64,000 nt of DNA from Chloroflexota bacterium. GTDB lineage: Bacteria; Chloroflexota; Limnocylindria; Limnocylindrales; CSP1-4. The stretch is from NCBI GenBank assembly GCA_030447745.1, contig JAUJOH010000004.1, positions 98,435 through 162,434 of the forward strand, written 5' to 3'. This document shows positions 18,276-27,557 of the stretch, piece by piece. Each line of letters starts with the position of its first letter. The first letter of the stretch is position 1. The notes beneath the pieces were generated by a model, which did no database searches, was not told where the DNA came from, and saw only the letters and a list, made by a program, of their open reading frames with translations. The position numbers and the translations under genes were made by a program.

Positions 18276-20957
18276 CTACCCGTGGTGTGCGCCGGCGCCC
18301 GGGCCGATTCCGGTCAACGACCCGTTCGCGTCGCCGCCGCCGTGGCCGTGGCCGGCATGGCCACCGCTCCGGTTGCCGCCGTGGCCGCCTTGGCCGTTGC
18401 CGTTGGCTGCCAGCGAGGCCGGCAGCACCGGCAGCATCCGGTCCGACTCGACGACCCGGCCTTCGGCCCTCGCCCGCTCCAGCCAGTCGCGCTCCTTGCG
18501 GATGTAGGTGACCTCCGTCTCGCGATCGATCTGCGCGATCGCGAGCAGGTCGATCATCGGGTCCTCGCGACTCGAGTGCGCGAGCTCAACGTCCGCGCCG
18601 TCGCGCAGCGCGTCGTAGGGGCAGGCGTCGACGCAGATGCCGCACAGGATGCAGCGGCTCTCGTCGACGTCGTACTTCTGGAGGACACGCGGCTTGGGCA
18701 TCAGGGCGCCGGTCGGGCACGTCTCCGCGCACCGACCGCACGAGACGCAGGGCGTGTCGTTGAGGCTCATGTCGAGCGGCGTCGTGACGAGGGTGTCGAA
18801 CCCGATCCGCATGAAGTCATAGCACGCGGCGCCGACCACCTCGGCGCACACGTTGGCGCATCGGCCGCAGTCGATGCAGCGCGACGGCTCCCGCAGGATG
18901 AACGCGTGGGAGTCGTCCCGGATGTAGTCGTGGTTGAGGCCGGTGAAACGGTTCTCCGTCACGCTCCGGTAGCCCGCGCCGCTGTGGTGCTGCGGCTCGA
19001 GCGTCCTCAGCGTCGTCCCGTACTCGATCCCGAGCCGCCGGAGATCGCAGAAGCCGATCGCCTCGCACGTGCACTGGAGGCAGCGCGTCGACTCGGCCAT
19101 CGCCTCCTGCTGCGAGTACGGGATCTCGTACTCGACGTAGCTCCGGTTCCGGAGCTCCGGCTCCATCGCCGTCAGGCGGTAGCGCGGCTCCTTGGTCTCG
19201 CTCGTGAACGGCACGATCGAGAGGAACTCCGGCTGCGGCTCGGCCAGCGTCTGCCGGGTCTTGATCGCGTCGAGGTCCAGGCCCTTGAGATAGGCGTCGA
19301 CGGCGTAGGCGGCGCGACGCCCCTCGGCGACTGCCTGGACGACCGTGGCGGCGCCGATCCGCACGTCGCCCGTGCCGAAGACCCCGGGGCGGCCGGTCGC
19401 GAAGGTGACGGCGTCCGCCTTGAGCCGCTTCTGCTTCGTCGCCTCGACGCCCGTTGAGCCGGGACCGACCCACGACAGGTCCGGCCCCTGGCCGATCGCC
19501 AGCAGGACGCGGTCGCAGGGAATGACGAACTCCGTCCCGGGAGACGGCTCGGGGCGCCGTCGGCCGGAGGCGTCCGGCTCTCCGAGCTGCATGCGGATGA
19601 ACTCGACACCGGTCAGCCGGCCGGTCTTCTCGTCCGTGACGACACGGACCGGCCCGGCCTGGAAGATGGCGGTCGCCCCCTCCTCGATCGCCTCGTGGAC
19701 CTCGTTCGCGGCCGGCATGTCCTTCATGTCCCGACGGTAGACGAGGGTCACCTCCTTGGCGCCCTGCCGGACGGACGTCCGGGTGCAGTCCATGGAGGTG
19801 AAGCCACCGCCGATGACCACGACGCGGCTGCCGGCGTGCCCCTCGACCTCGAGTCCGAGCGTCGCCGTCCGCAGGTACTTGAGGCCGTCGAGCACCCCCG
19901 GCGCGTCCTCGCCCGGGATGCCCAGCTTGTTCGTGTCGTAGCAGCCGATCGCGACGAGGACCGCGTCGTAGCCCTGGTACTGCAGGTCGTCCAGCGTGAA
20001 GTCGCGACCGAGCGCCTGGTTCACGAGCACCTGACCGCCGAGCCGCGTCACCGCCTCGTACTCGGCGTCGAGCACCTCGACCTTGGGGAGCCGGTACTGC
20101 GGGATCCCGTAGCGCAGCATCCCGCCCGGCGCCGGGTCGCGCTCGAAGACGGTGACGTCGTGGCCGGCGATCAGGAGGTAGTAGGCGGCCGCCATGCCGG
20201 CCGGCCCGGAACCGATGACCGCGGCGCGGCGGCCGGTCTTCGGCTGGAGCTCGAACGGGACCGGCGGGTCGACGTCGTCGTCGAGCATCGCGCGGAGCAC
20301 CTGGTCGCCGGCGTAGCGGTGGGTGTCACGGATCGCGATCGCCTCATCGACCTCGTCGCGCCGGCAGTGCTCCTCGCACGGCGCCGGGCAGACGCGGCCG
20401 AGGACGGACGGGAACGGGATCGTCCGCTTGAAGATCCGGGCCGACTCCCGGAAATTGGCCTCGGCGTTGGCCTTCAGGAAGCCTGGGATGTCGATGTGGC
20501 TCGGGCACTTGTTCTGGCAGGGCGGCAGGCAGTAGGCGTTGTGGTCGCTGAAGATCAGCTCGAGGTTGGTCGCCCGGAGCCGGCGCACCTGCTCGGTCTG
20601 CGTCGCGACCTTCATGCCGGCGTCCGCGCGCTGCGTGCAGGAGATGGGGGGGTGCTCGGCACCCTCCACCTCGACGACGCACATGCGGCACGCGCCGAAC
20701 CCCGGCAGCTTGGGCTCGTAGCACAGGGTCGGGATCTCGATCCCGTTGTCGCGGCAGACCTCGAGGATCGTCTGGCCCTCGAAACCCTCGACGACGCGCC
20801 CGTCGACCTCGATCCGGATCGGCGGCGTGGACTGCGGTCGCTGCGGAGCCTGGGTGGTGATCAGGCGCTCCGCGAGCGTGTCCGCGCGCGCCTCGACCGT
20901 GTCGAGCGCGGCAGGGCGGTCGGGGCGGTTGTCCGGTCGGACGATCAGGTCGGTCAT
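18276..20957 (-). CDS. Hybrid 2Fe-2S / FAD-NAD(P) / ferredoxin protein in the NuoG-NuoI position
   Basis: An 893-residue electron-transfer protein with fused parts. Residues 45-120: plant-type 2Fe-2S domain (C79, C90, C93, C107), like the start of NuoG. Residues 139-151: H-x3-C-x3-C-x3-C. Residues 240-560: GltD-like flavoprotein with FAD loop GSGPAG (249-254) and a second Rossmann loop GGGFTS (383-388). Residues 694-747: two 4Fe-4S motifs, [11 protein letters not shown] and [11 protein letters not shown]. Residues 769-779: a further motif [12 protein letters not shown], followed by [10 protein letters not shown]. This last part resembles the C-terminal half of NuoI, whose N-terminal half is in 22323-22997. 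The molybdopterin-like body of NuoG is absent. The tail is His/Gly-rich. It probably feeds NAD(P)H- or ferredoxin-derived electrons into complex I. Confidence 0.85.
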   Translation of the reverse strand: MTDLIVRPDNRPDRPAALDTVEARADTLAERLITTQAPQRPQSTPPIRIEVDGRVVEGFEGQTILEVCRDNGIEIPTLCYEPKLPGFGACRMCVVEVEGAEHPPISCTQRADAGMKVATQTEQVRRLRATNLELIFSDHNAYCLPPCQNKCPSHIDIPGFLKANAEANFRESARIFKRTIPFPSVLGRVCPAPCEEHCRRDEVDEAIAIRDTHRYAGDQVLRAMLDDDVDPPVPFELQPKTGRRAAVIGSGPAGMAAAYYLLIAGHDVTVFERDPAPGGMLRYGIPQYRLPKVEVLDAEYEAVTRLGGQVLVNQALGRDFTLDDLQYQGYDAVLVAIGCYDTNKLGIPGEDAPGVLDGLKYLRTATLGLEVEGHAGSRVVVIGGGFTSMDCTRTSVRQGAKEVTLVYRRDMKDMPAANEVHEAIEEGATAIFQAGPVRVVTDEKTGRLTGVEFIRMQLGEPDASGRRRPEPSPGTEFVIPCDRVLLAIGQGPDLSWVGPGSTGVEATKQKRLKADAVTFATGRPGVFGTGDVRIGAATVVQAVAEGRRAAYAVDAYLKGLDLDAIKTRQTLAEPQPEFLSIVPFTSETKEPRYRLTAMEPELRNRSYVEYEIPYSQQEAMAESTRCLQCTCEAIGFCDLRRLGIEYGTTLRTLEPQHHSGAGYRSVTENRFTGLNHDYIRDDSHAFILREPSRCIDCGRCANVCAEVVGAACYDFMRIGFDTLVTTPLDMSLNDTPCVSCGRCAETCPTGALMPKPRVLQKYDVDESRCILCGICVDACPYDALRDGADVELAHSSREDPMIDLLAIAQIDRETEVTYIRKERDWLERARAEGRVVESDRMLPVLPASLAANGNGQGGHGGNRSGGHAGHGHGGGDANGSLTGIGPGAGAHHG

Positions 20958-20971
20958 TGCGCCAGCGGGTC

Positions 20972-22318
20972 TCAGAGGGCGGCGCCGACCGCGATGGGGC
21001 GGCAGACGCCGGCGGGGCAGGAGCTGCGCAGCAGGTGGTCATCCAGCTCCGAGCGGAAGTATCGCATCCCGCTCGTGAGGGGGAGGGTGGCGAGCCGCTC
21101 GTGGTCGCACAGCGCGCTGTCGGTCATGTCGGCCGACAGGTCCGCGAGCAACTGCAGGTCCGTGGGACGCGGGCGGCCGTCCGTGATCCGGGCCGCGATC
21201 TCGACGAGCCGGCGCGTGCCGATGCGGCACGGGATGGTCTTTCCGCATGCCTCGGTGGAGCAGAAGGCGGTGAGCAGCCGGGCCAGGTCGACGATGCAAG
21301 CCCGGTCGTCCGCGGCGATCACCGACCCTGAGCCGATGTGCGCGCCCACCGCGCGAAGCGCGTCGAAGTCGTACGGCGTATCGAGGAGCTCCGGCGGCAC
21401 CAGACCGCCGGACGGGCCGCCGATCACGACGGCCTTCAGCGAGTGGCGCCGAGGCGGCTGCCCACCGAGCGCGATCACCTCGCGGAGCGGTGTCCCGAGC
21501 GGGACCTCCGCCACGCCGGCCCGTTCCGGCCCGCGGACCTGGACGAGGATCGTCCCTGTCGCGCGCGCGCTGCCGATCCCGGCCCACGCCGGCGCACCGT
21601 TGACGACGATCCACGGCACGGCCGCAAGCGTCTGAACGTTCTGGACGACCGTCGGCATGCCGAACAGGCCGCGCTCCGCGGGGTAGGGCGGTCGCTGCTC
21701 CGGCTGGCCGCGCCGCCCCTCGAGAGCCTTGAGGAGAACCGTCTCCTCGCCCAGCATGTAGGCGCCCTGGACCGGGCGGACCAGGACGTTGACGTCGTGA
21801 CCGGAGCCGAGCACGTCCTCGCCCAGGAAGCCCGCCTCCTCGGCGGCGGCCACGACACCTTCCAGCCGGCGGACCGCCTCGACGTCGCCGGCCCGGACGG
21901 CGACGATCGCATCCGTCGCACCGACGGCGATGGCGGCGATCGCCAGTCCCTCCACCACGCCGAACGGATCAGCCTCGATCAACGCCCGATCGGTCAGCGA
22001 GCCCGGATCGGCCCCGTAGCCGTGCGCGACGACGTATCGTGGGGCGCCGTGGGCCGCCGCGGCCCGCCACTTGGCGGCCGTCGGGTAGCCGGCGCCACCG
22101 CGGCCACGCAGCCCGGCCGTCGCAACCGTCGCGATCGTGCCCGCCGGGCCGAGATCACGGACGGCGCGCCGGAGTCCCTCGAACGCGCCTGCGGCGACCG
22201 CCGCATCGAGCGCGGCAGACGGATCGTCGAAGCCCATCGCCGGGTGGTCCTTGAGGGCCGCGGCGCGCGCGAGCAGGACGCTCGGCCATTCGGCCGGCGT
22301 CCGGATGATCGTGGTCAT
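20972..22318 (-). CDS. nuoF: NuoF-like flavoprotein subunit with degenerate NADH and cluster motifs
   Basis: Homologue of the FMN- and NADH-binding subunit of complex I, 448 residues from ATG 22318. The FMN loop is intact (GRGGAGYPTAAKW, residues 72-84), as are GEET (190-193) and LFGMPTVVQNVQTL. The acidic motif that normally reads N-A-D-E-x-E-P-G is here A-H-G-Y-G-A-D-P-G (98-106). The 4Fe-4S site C-x2-C-x2-C reads C358-G-K-T361-I-P-C364, with a fourth ligand at C404, so one cysteine is replaced by threonine. NADH oxidation by the normal route is doubtful. The gap to the neighbouring fusion genes is 4 bp on one side and 14 bp on the other. Confidence 0.85.
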   Translation of the reverse strand: MTTIIRTPAEWPSVLLARAAALKDHPAMGFDDPSAALDAAVAAGAFEGLRRAVRDLGPAGTIATVATAGLRGRGGAGYPTAAKWRAAAAHGAPRYVVAHGYGADPGSLTDRALIEADPFGVVEGLAIAAIAVGATDAIVAVRAGDVEAVRRLEGVVAAAEEAGFLGEDVLGSGHDVNVLVRPVQGAYMLGEETVLLKALEGRRGQPEQRPPYPAERGLFGMPTVVQNVQTLAAVPWIVVNGAPAWAGIGSARATGTILVQVRGPERAGVAEVPLGTPLREVIALGGQPPRRHSLKAVVIGGPSGGLVPPELLDTPYDFDALRAVGAHIGSGSVIAADDRACIVDLARLLTAFCSTEACGKTIPCRIGTRRLVEIAARITDGRPRPTDLQLLADLSADMTDSALCDHERLATLPLTSGMRYFRSELDDHLLRSSCPAGVCRPIAVGAAL

Positions 22319-22322
22319 CCGA

Positions 22323-22997
22323 TCAGTGAACCGCCCCGGCTGCGGCCCCCCGGCCGTCGAGTGCCGCACCCAGGCTCGCGAGGTAGACGGATTCGTCCGG
22401 TCGGGCGGAGGCGGCGACCCGTGCCTGCCCGGCGTCGCGCGGCGGATCGAGCCGGAGGTGGCCGTAGTAGGACGCCGTGCCGTAGATGAGCGCGTAGTAG
22501 GCGCCGCTCCGGAAGCTGATCTGCTTGAGCGCGGCCACGGGCAGGTAGCCGTACACGGCCTGGACCGCCTCGAGGATCGACAGCATCCGCTTCGGGTCGT
22601 AGTCGTGGTCGTCGAGGATCGCCTCGACCGGCGACATGTCGAGCTGCTCGAAGTGCTCGTACGCGCGATCCGGAACCGTGCGACCGGAGCGCCGCAGCGC
22701 CGACTCCTCGCGGCGCTCCGCGTACTGCTCCGGCGGACCCCAGTGGACGTGATAGCGGCCCTTCGTGTCGATGCCGCCCATGTCGATGCACTCGATCGGG
22801 CAGGCCTGTGCGCACTGGAAGCACGTCTCGCACTTGAGCGCGCCCCACTCGTCGTAGAGGAGCTGCAGACGGCCACGGAACTTGGGCGAAACGTCCGCCC
22901 GGACCTCCGGGTAGCGGATCGTCGCCTTCGGCTCGAAGAAGCGGCGGAGCGTCAGGGCCATGCCCTTGGCCAGCCCGAGCCCCGGGATGAAGCTCAC
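22323..22997 (-). CDS. NuoI (N-terminal half) fused to a truncated NuoE-like domain
   Basis: Residues 1-75 match the start of NuoI: GLAKGMALTLRRFFEPKATI, then PKFRGR and the single 4Fe-4S motif CETCFQCAQACP followed by IEC. The second NuoI cluster and C-terminal region are missing. After a spacer (about 75-110), residues 115-175 resemble the NuoE helical start (LDMSPVEAILDDHDYDPKRM, then VQAVYGYLP and YGTASYYGHL). The 2Fe-2S cysteines of NuoE are absent and the thioredoxin-like half is gone. The tail is Ala-rich. GTG 22997 follows the nuoH stop closely. It presumably docks on the NuoB side as NuoI does, handing electrons between this operon's unusual peripheral subunits. Confidence 0.82.
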   Translation of the reverse strand: MSFIPGLGLAKGMALTLRRFFEPKATIRYPEVRADVSPKFRGRLQLLYDEWGALKCETCFQCAQACPIECIDMGGIDTKGRYHVHWGPPEQYAERREESALRRSGRTVPDRAYEHFEQLDMSPVEAILDDHDYDPKRMLSILEAVQAVYGYLPVAALKQISFRSGAYYALIYGTASYYGHLRLDPPRDAGQARVAASARPDESVYLASLGAALDGRGAAAGAVH

Positions 22998-22998
22998 G

Positions 22999-24342
22999 TC
23001 AGGCGCCCAGCTCGCGGACGAGGACGACCGCGCCCGCGGTGACGAACAGGTTGAGCAGGGACGCGGGCAGCAGCCACTTCCAGGCGAACCCCATCAGCTG
23101 GTCGATCCGGACCCGCGGCAGGGTTCCGCGCATCCACACGAAGATGAAGACGAAGGTGTACGTCTTGAGCATAAACCAGAGCAGTCCGGCGACCCACTCG
23201 AGGCTCACGAAGGCCCACCCGAGCACGGCCGCAACGGCCACGATGTTGAACAGGACGAACCCGATGACGAGCGCCTGCCAGAAGGGCATCGAGCTGCGCA
23301 GCAGGTAGAACGGCATGGCCAGGATCAGCGTCCCGACCACCGGCACGACGGCGACCAGGATCAGCAGCGCGATCCCGAGGGACCCTGGGTCGAACGCCAG
23401 GGCGATCTCCGGGAACGGGAAGGGCGCGTTCCAGCCACCGAAGAAGAGCGTCACGGTCAGCGCCGAGACGATGAAGACGTTCACGTACTCGGCGAAGAAG
23501 AAGAACCCGAAGCGCATCCCGGAGTACTCGGTCGCGAACCCGGCGACGATCTCGGAGTCCGCCTCGGTCAGGTCGAACGGCGTCCGGTTGGCCTCCGCGG
23601 TGGCGGCGATGAAGAAGATCAGGAAGCCGAGCGGCTGCTGCCAGATGTACCAGTCCGTGAACCAGCCGGCCTGGTTCAGTACGAGCTGGTTGAGACTCAT
23701 CGTGCCGGCCAGGATCAGCAGCCCCACGACCGAGAGCACGAGCGGCACCTCGTAGCTGATCACCTGGGCCGCGGACCGCAGGCCGCCCAGCAGCGAGTAC
23801 TTGTTGAAGCTCGACCAGCCGCCCATCAGCAGGCCCACCACGCCGAGCCCGGAGATCGCGAAGAAGTAGAGCAGCGCGATGTTCATGTCCTGGCCGAACA
23901 GCCCCGGGGCGAACGGGATCACGAGCAGCGTCATCACGCTGGCCAAGTAGGTCACCACCGGCGCGAGCGTGAAGACGGGGGCGTCCGCGCCGGTTGGCGT
24001 GAAGTCCTCCTTCATCAGCACCTTGAGCCCGTGCACGACGGACAGGAGCGAGCCGAAGGGCCCCACGCGATCTGGTCCGAGGCGCAGGTTCATCAGCGCG
24101 ATGATCTTCATCTCCATGTAGATGATCAGGAATGCCGTCGGGATGGTCATCAGCAGGACGACCGTGGCCGCGCCGACGAACCGGACGAGCGGGAGGTTCG
24201 CGCCGAGGAGCTCGAGGATCGGCTCGCTGAAGATGATCAGCGCGATCAGCGCGCCGGTCAGCAGGCCGCCCAGCAGGAACAGGCCGAGCAGCACCCGCCC
24301 CGGAATGGTGAGCCGGTTCCACGTCCGCGCGACGAACGTCAC
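22999..24342 (-). CDS. nuoH: NADH-quinone oxidoreductase subunit H
   Basis: Membrane subunit holding part of the quinone cavity, 447 residues from GTG 24342. Conserved cytoplasmic loops are present: KIIALMNLRLGPDRVGPFG, VHGLKVLMKEDF, EANRTPFDLTEADSEIVAGF (the glutamate-rich quinone loop) and GTLPRVRIDQLM. Normal length for the family. The spacing to nuoD upstream is unusually wide (145 bp) and contains inverted repeats. Confidence 0.95.
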   Translation of the reverse strand: MTFVARTWNRLTIPGRVLLGLFLLGGLLTGALIALIIFSEPILELLGANLPLVRFVGAATVVLLMTIPTAFLIIYMEMKIIALMNLRLGPDRVGPFGSLLSVVHGLKVLMKEDFTPTGADAPVFTLAPVVTYLASVMTLLVIPFAPGLFGQDMNIALLYFFAISGLGVVGLLMGGWSSFNKYSLLGGLRSAAQVISYEVPLVLSVVGLLILAGTMSLNQLVLNQAGWFTDWYIWQQPLGFLIFFIAATAEANRTPFDLTEADSEIVAGFATEYSGMRFGFFFFAEYVNVFIVSALTVTLFFGGWNAPFPFPEIALAFDPGSLGIALLILVAVVPVVGTLILAMPFYLLRSSMPFWQALVIGFVLFNIVAVAAVLGWAFVSLEWVAGLLWFMLKTYTFVFIFVWMRGTLPRVRIDQLMGFAWKWLLPASLLNLFVTAGAVVLVRELGA

Positions 24343-24363
24343 GATGCGCCTCCGCGCGCTGCC

Positions 24364-24490
24364 TGACGGGCGCCCTCGGGCGTTCCCAGGCCAAGGCGGC
24401 GCCGAGGACGCGAGCGAGCGCACCCAAGTGTGCGTGAGCGAGCGCCCGCAGGCGCCAACGCAGGCATGGGACGAGCCGAGGCGCCCGTCA
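24364..24490. repeat. Inverted repeat in the nuoD-nuoH spacer
   Basis: TGACGGGCGCC (24364-24374) and its exact complement GGCGCCCGTCA (24480-24490) bracket a 105-base spacer. The right arm covers the nuoD stop codon. Inside, GAGCGAGCGC-type words recur, so the transcript can form a long branched stem. Because all other nuo spacers are under 60 bp, this may mark an RNA-processing or attenuation site, or a scar of gene rearrangement. Confidence 0.5.
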
Positions 24491-25708
24491 CTTGTCGACG
24501 CCGCCCATGACGGGGTCGAGCGACGCCATCACCGCCATCGTGTCGGCGATCAGCTGCCCCTGCACGAGCTGTCCGACGGACTGGAGGTGGATGAAGGACG
24601 GGTCGTGGATCCGGAGGCGGAACGGCTGGTCCGTACCGTCGCTGATCGCGTACGCGGCGTACTGGCCGCGGGGCGACTCGACCGCCGCGTACGCGCGGCC
24701 CGGCCGCGGCCGGATGAGCCGCGGCAGCTTGGCCATGATCGGTCCGTCCGGCATCCGGTGGAGGCACTGGTCGATGATCCGCAGGCTCTGCTTGATCTCG
24801 TCGAGCCGGAGCAGGTAACGGGCCAGGCAGTCGCCCTCGATTCGGGTCGGGATGTCGAAGTCGAGCTCCTGGTAGACCGAGAACGGGTGCGCCCGGCGGA
24901 TGTCGAACGGCAGGCCGGTCGCCCGGAGGTTCGGGCCGGTCCAGCACATCTGCAGGGCCGTCTGGCCGTCGATCGTGCCGAGGCCGCGCATCCGGCGGAC
25001 GAAGATCTCGTTCGTGTTGAGCAGCGTGAGGTTCGCCTCGATCTGGTCGGTCGCCCGGGTCATCCAGTCGCCGAGGCGGCTCATGAAGTCGTGGTTCAGG
25101 TCGCCGTTGACGCCGCCGATCCGGAAGTAGTTGAACAGCATCCGCTGGCCCGTGAGGGCGCCAAGCATCTCCACGATCTCGTCGCGCTCGATGAACGACC
25201 ACAGGATCGGCGTCAGGCCGCCCAGGTCGAGCGCCATCCAGCCCATGAACAGGGCATGGCTGGCGATCCGGTTCAACTCGGCCGAGAGTACCCGGATGTA
25301 CTCGGCCCGGCGCGGCACCTCGACGTCGAGCAGCTTCTCGTAGGCCATCACCGGGGCCCACTCGTTGAAGAGCGCGCTGATGTACTCGAGCGGGTCGACC
25401 TGGCTGATCGTGTGGTGGTAGTCCGCGTTCTCGCACAGCTTCTCGACGCCGCGGTGGAGGTAGCCGACGACCGGGTCGAGGTCGACGACCTGCTCGCCTT
25501 CGAGCTTCAGGACCAGCCGGAGCACGCCGTGGGTCGACGGGTGCTGCGGGCCCATGTTGATGAACATCTGGCCGTCACCCAGGGTGTAGAACTCGGCCTC
25601 GCGCTCCGTCCGCGGCGGGTACGGCGGGACGGGCTCGAAGATGCCGAGCTCCTGGTCGAGCGTGATGCGCGGGTCGTCGGCGGAGGGGCGGCTGGAGGTG
25701 GCGGTCAT
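24488..25708 (-). CDS. nuoD: NADH-quinone oxidoreductase subunit D
   Basis: 49-kDa type subunit that forms the quinone site with NuoB, 406 residues. Signature stretches: NMGPQHPSTHGVLRLVLKLEGE (quinone-site His), YLHRGVEKL, RIGGVNGDL, and near the end ESPRGQYAAYAISDG and DPSFIHLQSV. The region that MidA-type methyltransferases modify in the mitochondrial orthologue (an arginine just after the HRG string) cannot be assigned here with certainty. Start ATG 25708, 14 bp after nuoC. Confidence 0.95.
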   Translation of the reverse strand: MTATSSRPSADDPRITLDQELGIFEPVPPYPPRTEREAEFYTLGDGQMFINMGPQHPSTHGVLRLVLKLEGEQVVDLDPVVGYLHRGVEKLCENADYHHTISQVDPLEYISALFNEWAPVMAYEKLLDVEVPRRAEYIRVLSAELNRIASHALFMGWMALDLGGLTPILWSFIERDEIVEMLGALTGQRMLFNYFRIGGVNGDLNHDFMSRLGDWMTRATDQIEANLTLLNTNEIFVRRMRGLGTIDGQTALQMCWTGPNLRATGLPFDIRRAHPFSVYQELDFDIPTRIEGDCLARYLLRLDEIKQSLRIIDQCLHRMPDGPIMAKLPRLIRPRPGRAYAAVESPRGQYAAYAISDGTDQPFRLRIHDPSFIHLQSVGQLVQGQLIADTMAVMASLDPVMGGVDK

Positions 25709-25721
25709 CGGGGCGCGGGCC

Positions 25722-26270
25722 TCAGGCGCGGATCCGGCGGATGCTGGTCGCCGGTGGGGCGCTGCGCGGCACGTGGACCTGCTCCATGTGCCGGATGCCG
25801 GCGCCCGGTGAGCGAGCGGCGTCGTCGGGCAGGTAGAAGTCCTTGCGCAGCGGGAAGCTCGTGTACTCCGGCGGCATGTAGATCCGGCGCAGGTCCCGGT
25901 TGCCCTCGAACGTGATGCCGAACATGTCGTAGGCCTCGCGCTCCTGCCACTCGGCGCCCTGCCACAGGAACGTGACGGAGGGCACGCGAGGGTCGTCGCG
26001 CGACAGGCCGTCGGCGATGACGCGCAGCCAGTCCGGCGTGACGTCCGACCAGAGGTGGTAGACGACCTGCATCACGGTCCCCGTGTCCACGCCGGCCAGA
26101 TCGGCCAGGAAGGTGAACCGGAACTCCGGATCGTCGTGGAGGGTCCGGAGCACGTCCGTGACGCCCGCCGCGCCGATCCGGATCTCGGTCTCGTCGTGGC
26201 GCTGGCGGACCGGGCCGGTCAGCTTCGGTCCCAGGCGCGCCTCGAGGCGACGACGGAACACGCGGTCCAT
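25722..26270 (-). CDS. nuoC: NADH-quinone oxidoreductase subunit C
   Basis: 30-kDa type hydrophilic subunit, 182 residues. Family signature AEWQEREAYDMFGITFEGNRDLRRIYMPP is present, with FPLRKDF after it. Starts 4 bp after nuoB, not fused to nuoD. Confidence 0.94.
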   Translation of the reverse strand: MDRVFRRRLEARLGPKLTGPVRQRHDETEIRIGAAGVTDVLRTLHDDPEFRFTFLADLAGVDTGTVMQVVYHLWSDVTPDWLRVIADGLSRDDPRVPSVTFLWQGAEWQEREAYDMFGITFEGNRDLRRIYMPPEYTSFPLRKDFYLPDDAARSPGAGIRHMEQVHVPRSAPPATSIRRIRA

Positions 26271-26273
26271 CGG

Positions 26274-26975
26274 TCAGACGCCCTCGGGAACGGTGGGTCC
26301 GACGGCTCGCTCGTTCCAGTGGCCGCGGCGGTCCTTGATCAACTGCTGGAGCTTCATCATCCCGTAGATCAGCCCCTCCGGCCGCGGCGGGCAGCCCGGG
26401 ACGTAGACGTCGACCGGCATGATCCGGTCGATGCCCTCCACCGTCGAGTAGCTCCGCTTGTAGCGTCCGCCGGACGTCGTGCAGTCGCCCATCGCGACGC
26501 ACCACTTCGGCTCCGGCATCTGCTCCCAGAGCCGCAGGAGCGGGGCGGCCATCTTGGTCGTCAGCGTGCCCGCCACGATCAGCACGTCCGCCTGCCGTGG
26601 GCTGGCCCGGAACGGGAACATGCCCCAGCGGTCCATGTCGTTCTTCGATGTTGCGGCCGACATCATCTCGATCGCGCAGCACGCCAGGCCCGAGAGGAGC
26701 GGCCAGAGGCTGTTCGCCCGGATCAGGTCCAGCACGTAGTCCGCCTTGGTCGGGATCAGCTCGAGCGGACCCGTCCACCGCGCGTCGTCACGCTGTCCAC
26801 CGCCGGCAACCTCGAACTCGCGAAGGTGGGTGATGTCGGTCGGGCGCCCGCCGCCGTAGGCCATCGGGTCCGTCGACGTCCAGAGGGTGTTCGGGACGAC
26901 GATCGGCTCGGCCACGTCGGACGACTCGTGCGTGACGAGGATCGACGGCCGGTTGCTCGGCTGATCGGCGGGCAT
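26274..26975 (-). CDS. nuoB: NADH-quinone oxidoreductase subunit B
   Basis: Carries cluster N2, the electron donor to quinone. The four ligands are visible: the tandem pair in [10 protein letters not shown], then GDCTTSGG and PGCPPRPEG. From ATG 26975 it has 233 residues, with an N-terminal extension of about 70 residues of low conservation. A TTG at 27032 overlapping the nuoA end is an alternative start with no better ribosome-binding site. Confidence 0.94.
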   Translation of the reverse strand: MPADQPSNRPSILVTHESSDVAEPIVVPNTLWTSTDPMAYGGGRPTDITHLREFEVAGGGQRDDARWTGPLELIPTKADYVLDLIRANSLWPLLSGLACCAIEMMSAATSKNDMDRWGMFPFRASPRQADVLIVAGTLTTKMAAPLLRLWEQMPEPKWCVAMGDCTTSGGRYKRSYSTVEGIDRIMPVDVYVPGCPPRPEGLIYGMMKLQQLIKDRRGHWNERAVGPTVPEGV

Positions 26976-27022
26976 CTGCGTGGCATCGGCCGGGCCGGTG
27001 CCGAGGCCCTGGGCCTCGCGGT

Positions 27023-27379
27023 CTAGCGCCAATTGAGCACACCCTTTCGCCAGGCGTACGCGAGCCCGAGGAGCAGGACCGCGACGAAGATCAACATGCT
27101 GACGAAGCCACCGAGCAGGAGGTCCTGGAAGGCGATCGCCCACAGGTAGATGAAGATCACCTCGATGTCGAAGGCGACGAACAGCAGCGCGTAGATGTAG
27201 AACGACAGGCCGAACCGCCCGTGGGTGTCGCCGTAGGTGTCGATCCCCGACTCGTACGGGAGCCCCTTGTGCTGGTCGCCGCGGGTGCGGTGCGAGATCA
27301 GCCAGGCGGCCCCGATCGTCAGGAACACGAACGAGACGCCGGCGAAGGCGAACCCGACGACGTACCACAGAGGGGTCAA
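27023..27379 (-). CDS. nuoA: NADH-quinone oxidoreductase subunit A
   Basis: Three-helix membrane subunit at the base of the quinone site, 118 residues from TTG 27379. GGAGGT lies three bases before this TTG, and the first helix then begins immediately ([18 protein letters not shown]), as in other NuoA proteins. The loop [20 protein letters not shown] and the helix [13 protein letters not shown] are the family signature. First gene of the operon. Confidence 0.92.
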   Translation of the reverse strand: MTPLWYVVGFAFAGVSFVFLTIGAAWLISHRTRGDQHKGLPYESGIDTYGDTHGRFGLSFYIYALLFVAFDIEVIFIYLWAIAFQDLLLGGFVSMLIFVAVLLLGLAYAWRKGVLNWR

Positions 27380-27493
27380 GCGACCTCCGCGCGGCGCGCC
27401 GCTCCGCGCGGCGCGTTCCGTTGCCCAAGGGCCCGGATGGTGGGGGGACATGGGGCGCGCCGCACGCGATCGCCCGTGCCGCGGACCGACAAC

Positions 27494-27502
27494 ATTCTAG
27501 CA
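27494..27502 (-). promoter_or_regulatory. Probable extended -10 promoter of the nuo operon
   Basis: On the minus strand TGCTAGAAT (27502 to 27494) is an extended -10 element in otherwise very GC-rich DNA, 115 bp upstream of the nuoA start. No good -35 is visible, which extended -10 promoters tolerate. The tandem repeat at 27558-27724 lies just upstream. Confidence 0.4.
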
Positions 27503-27557
27503 GTCGGGTCCTTGGGGGGCCGCTGGCGCGCCAGATCCCGGGTGACTCCGAGCCGGC

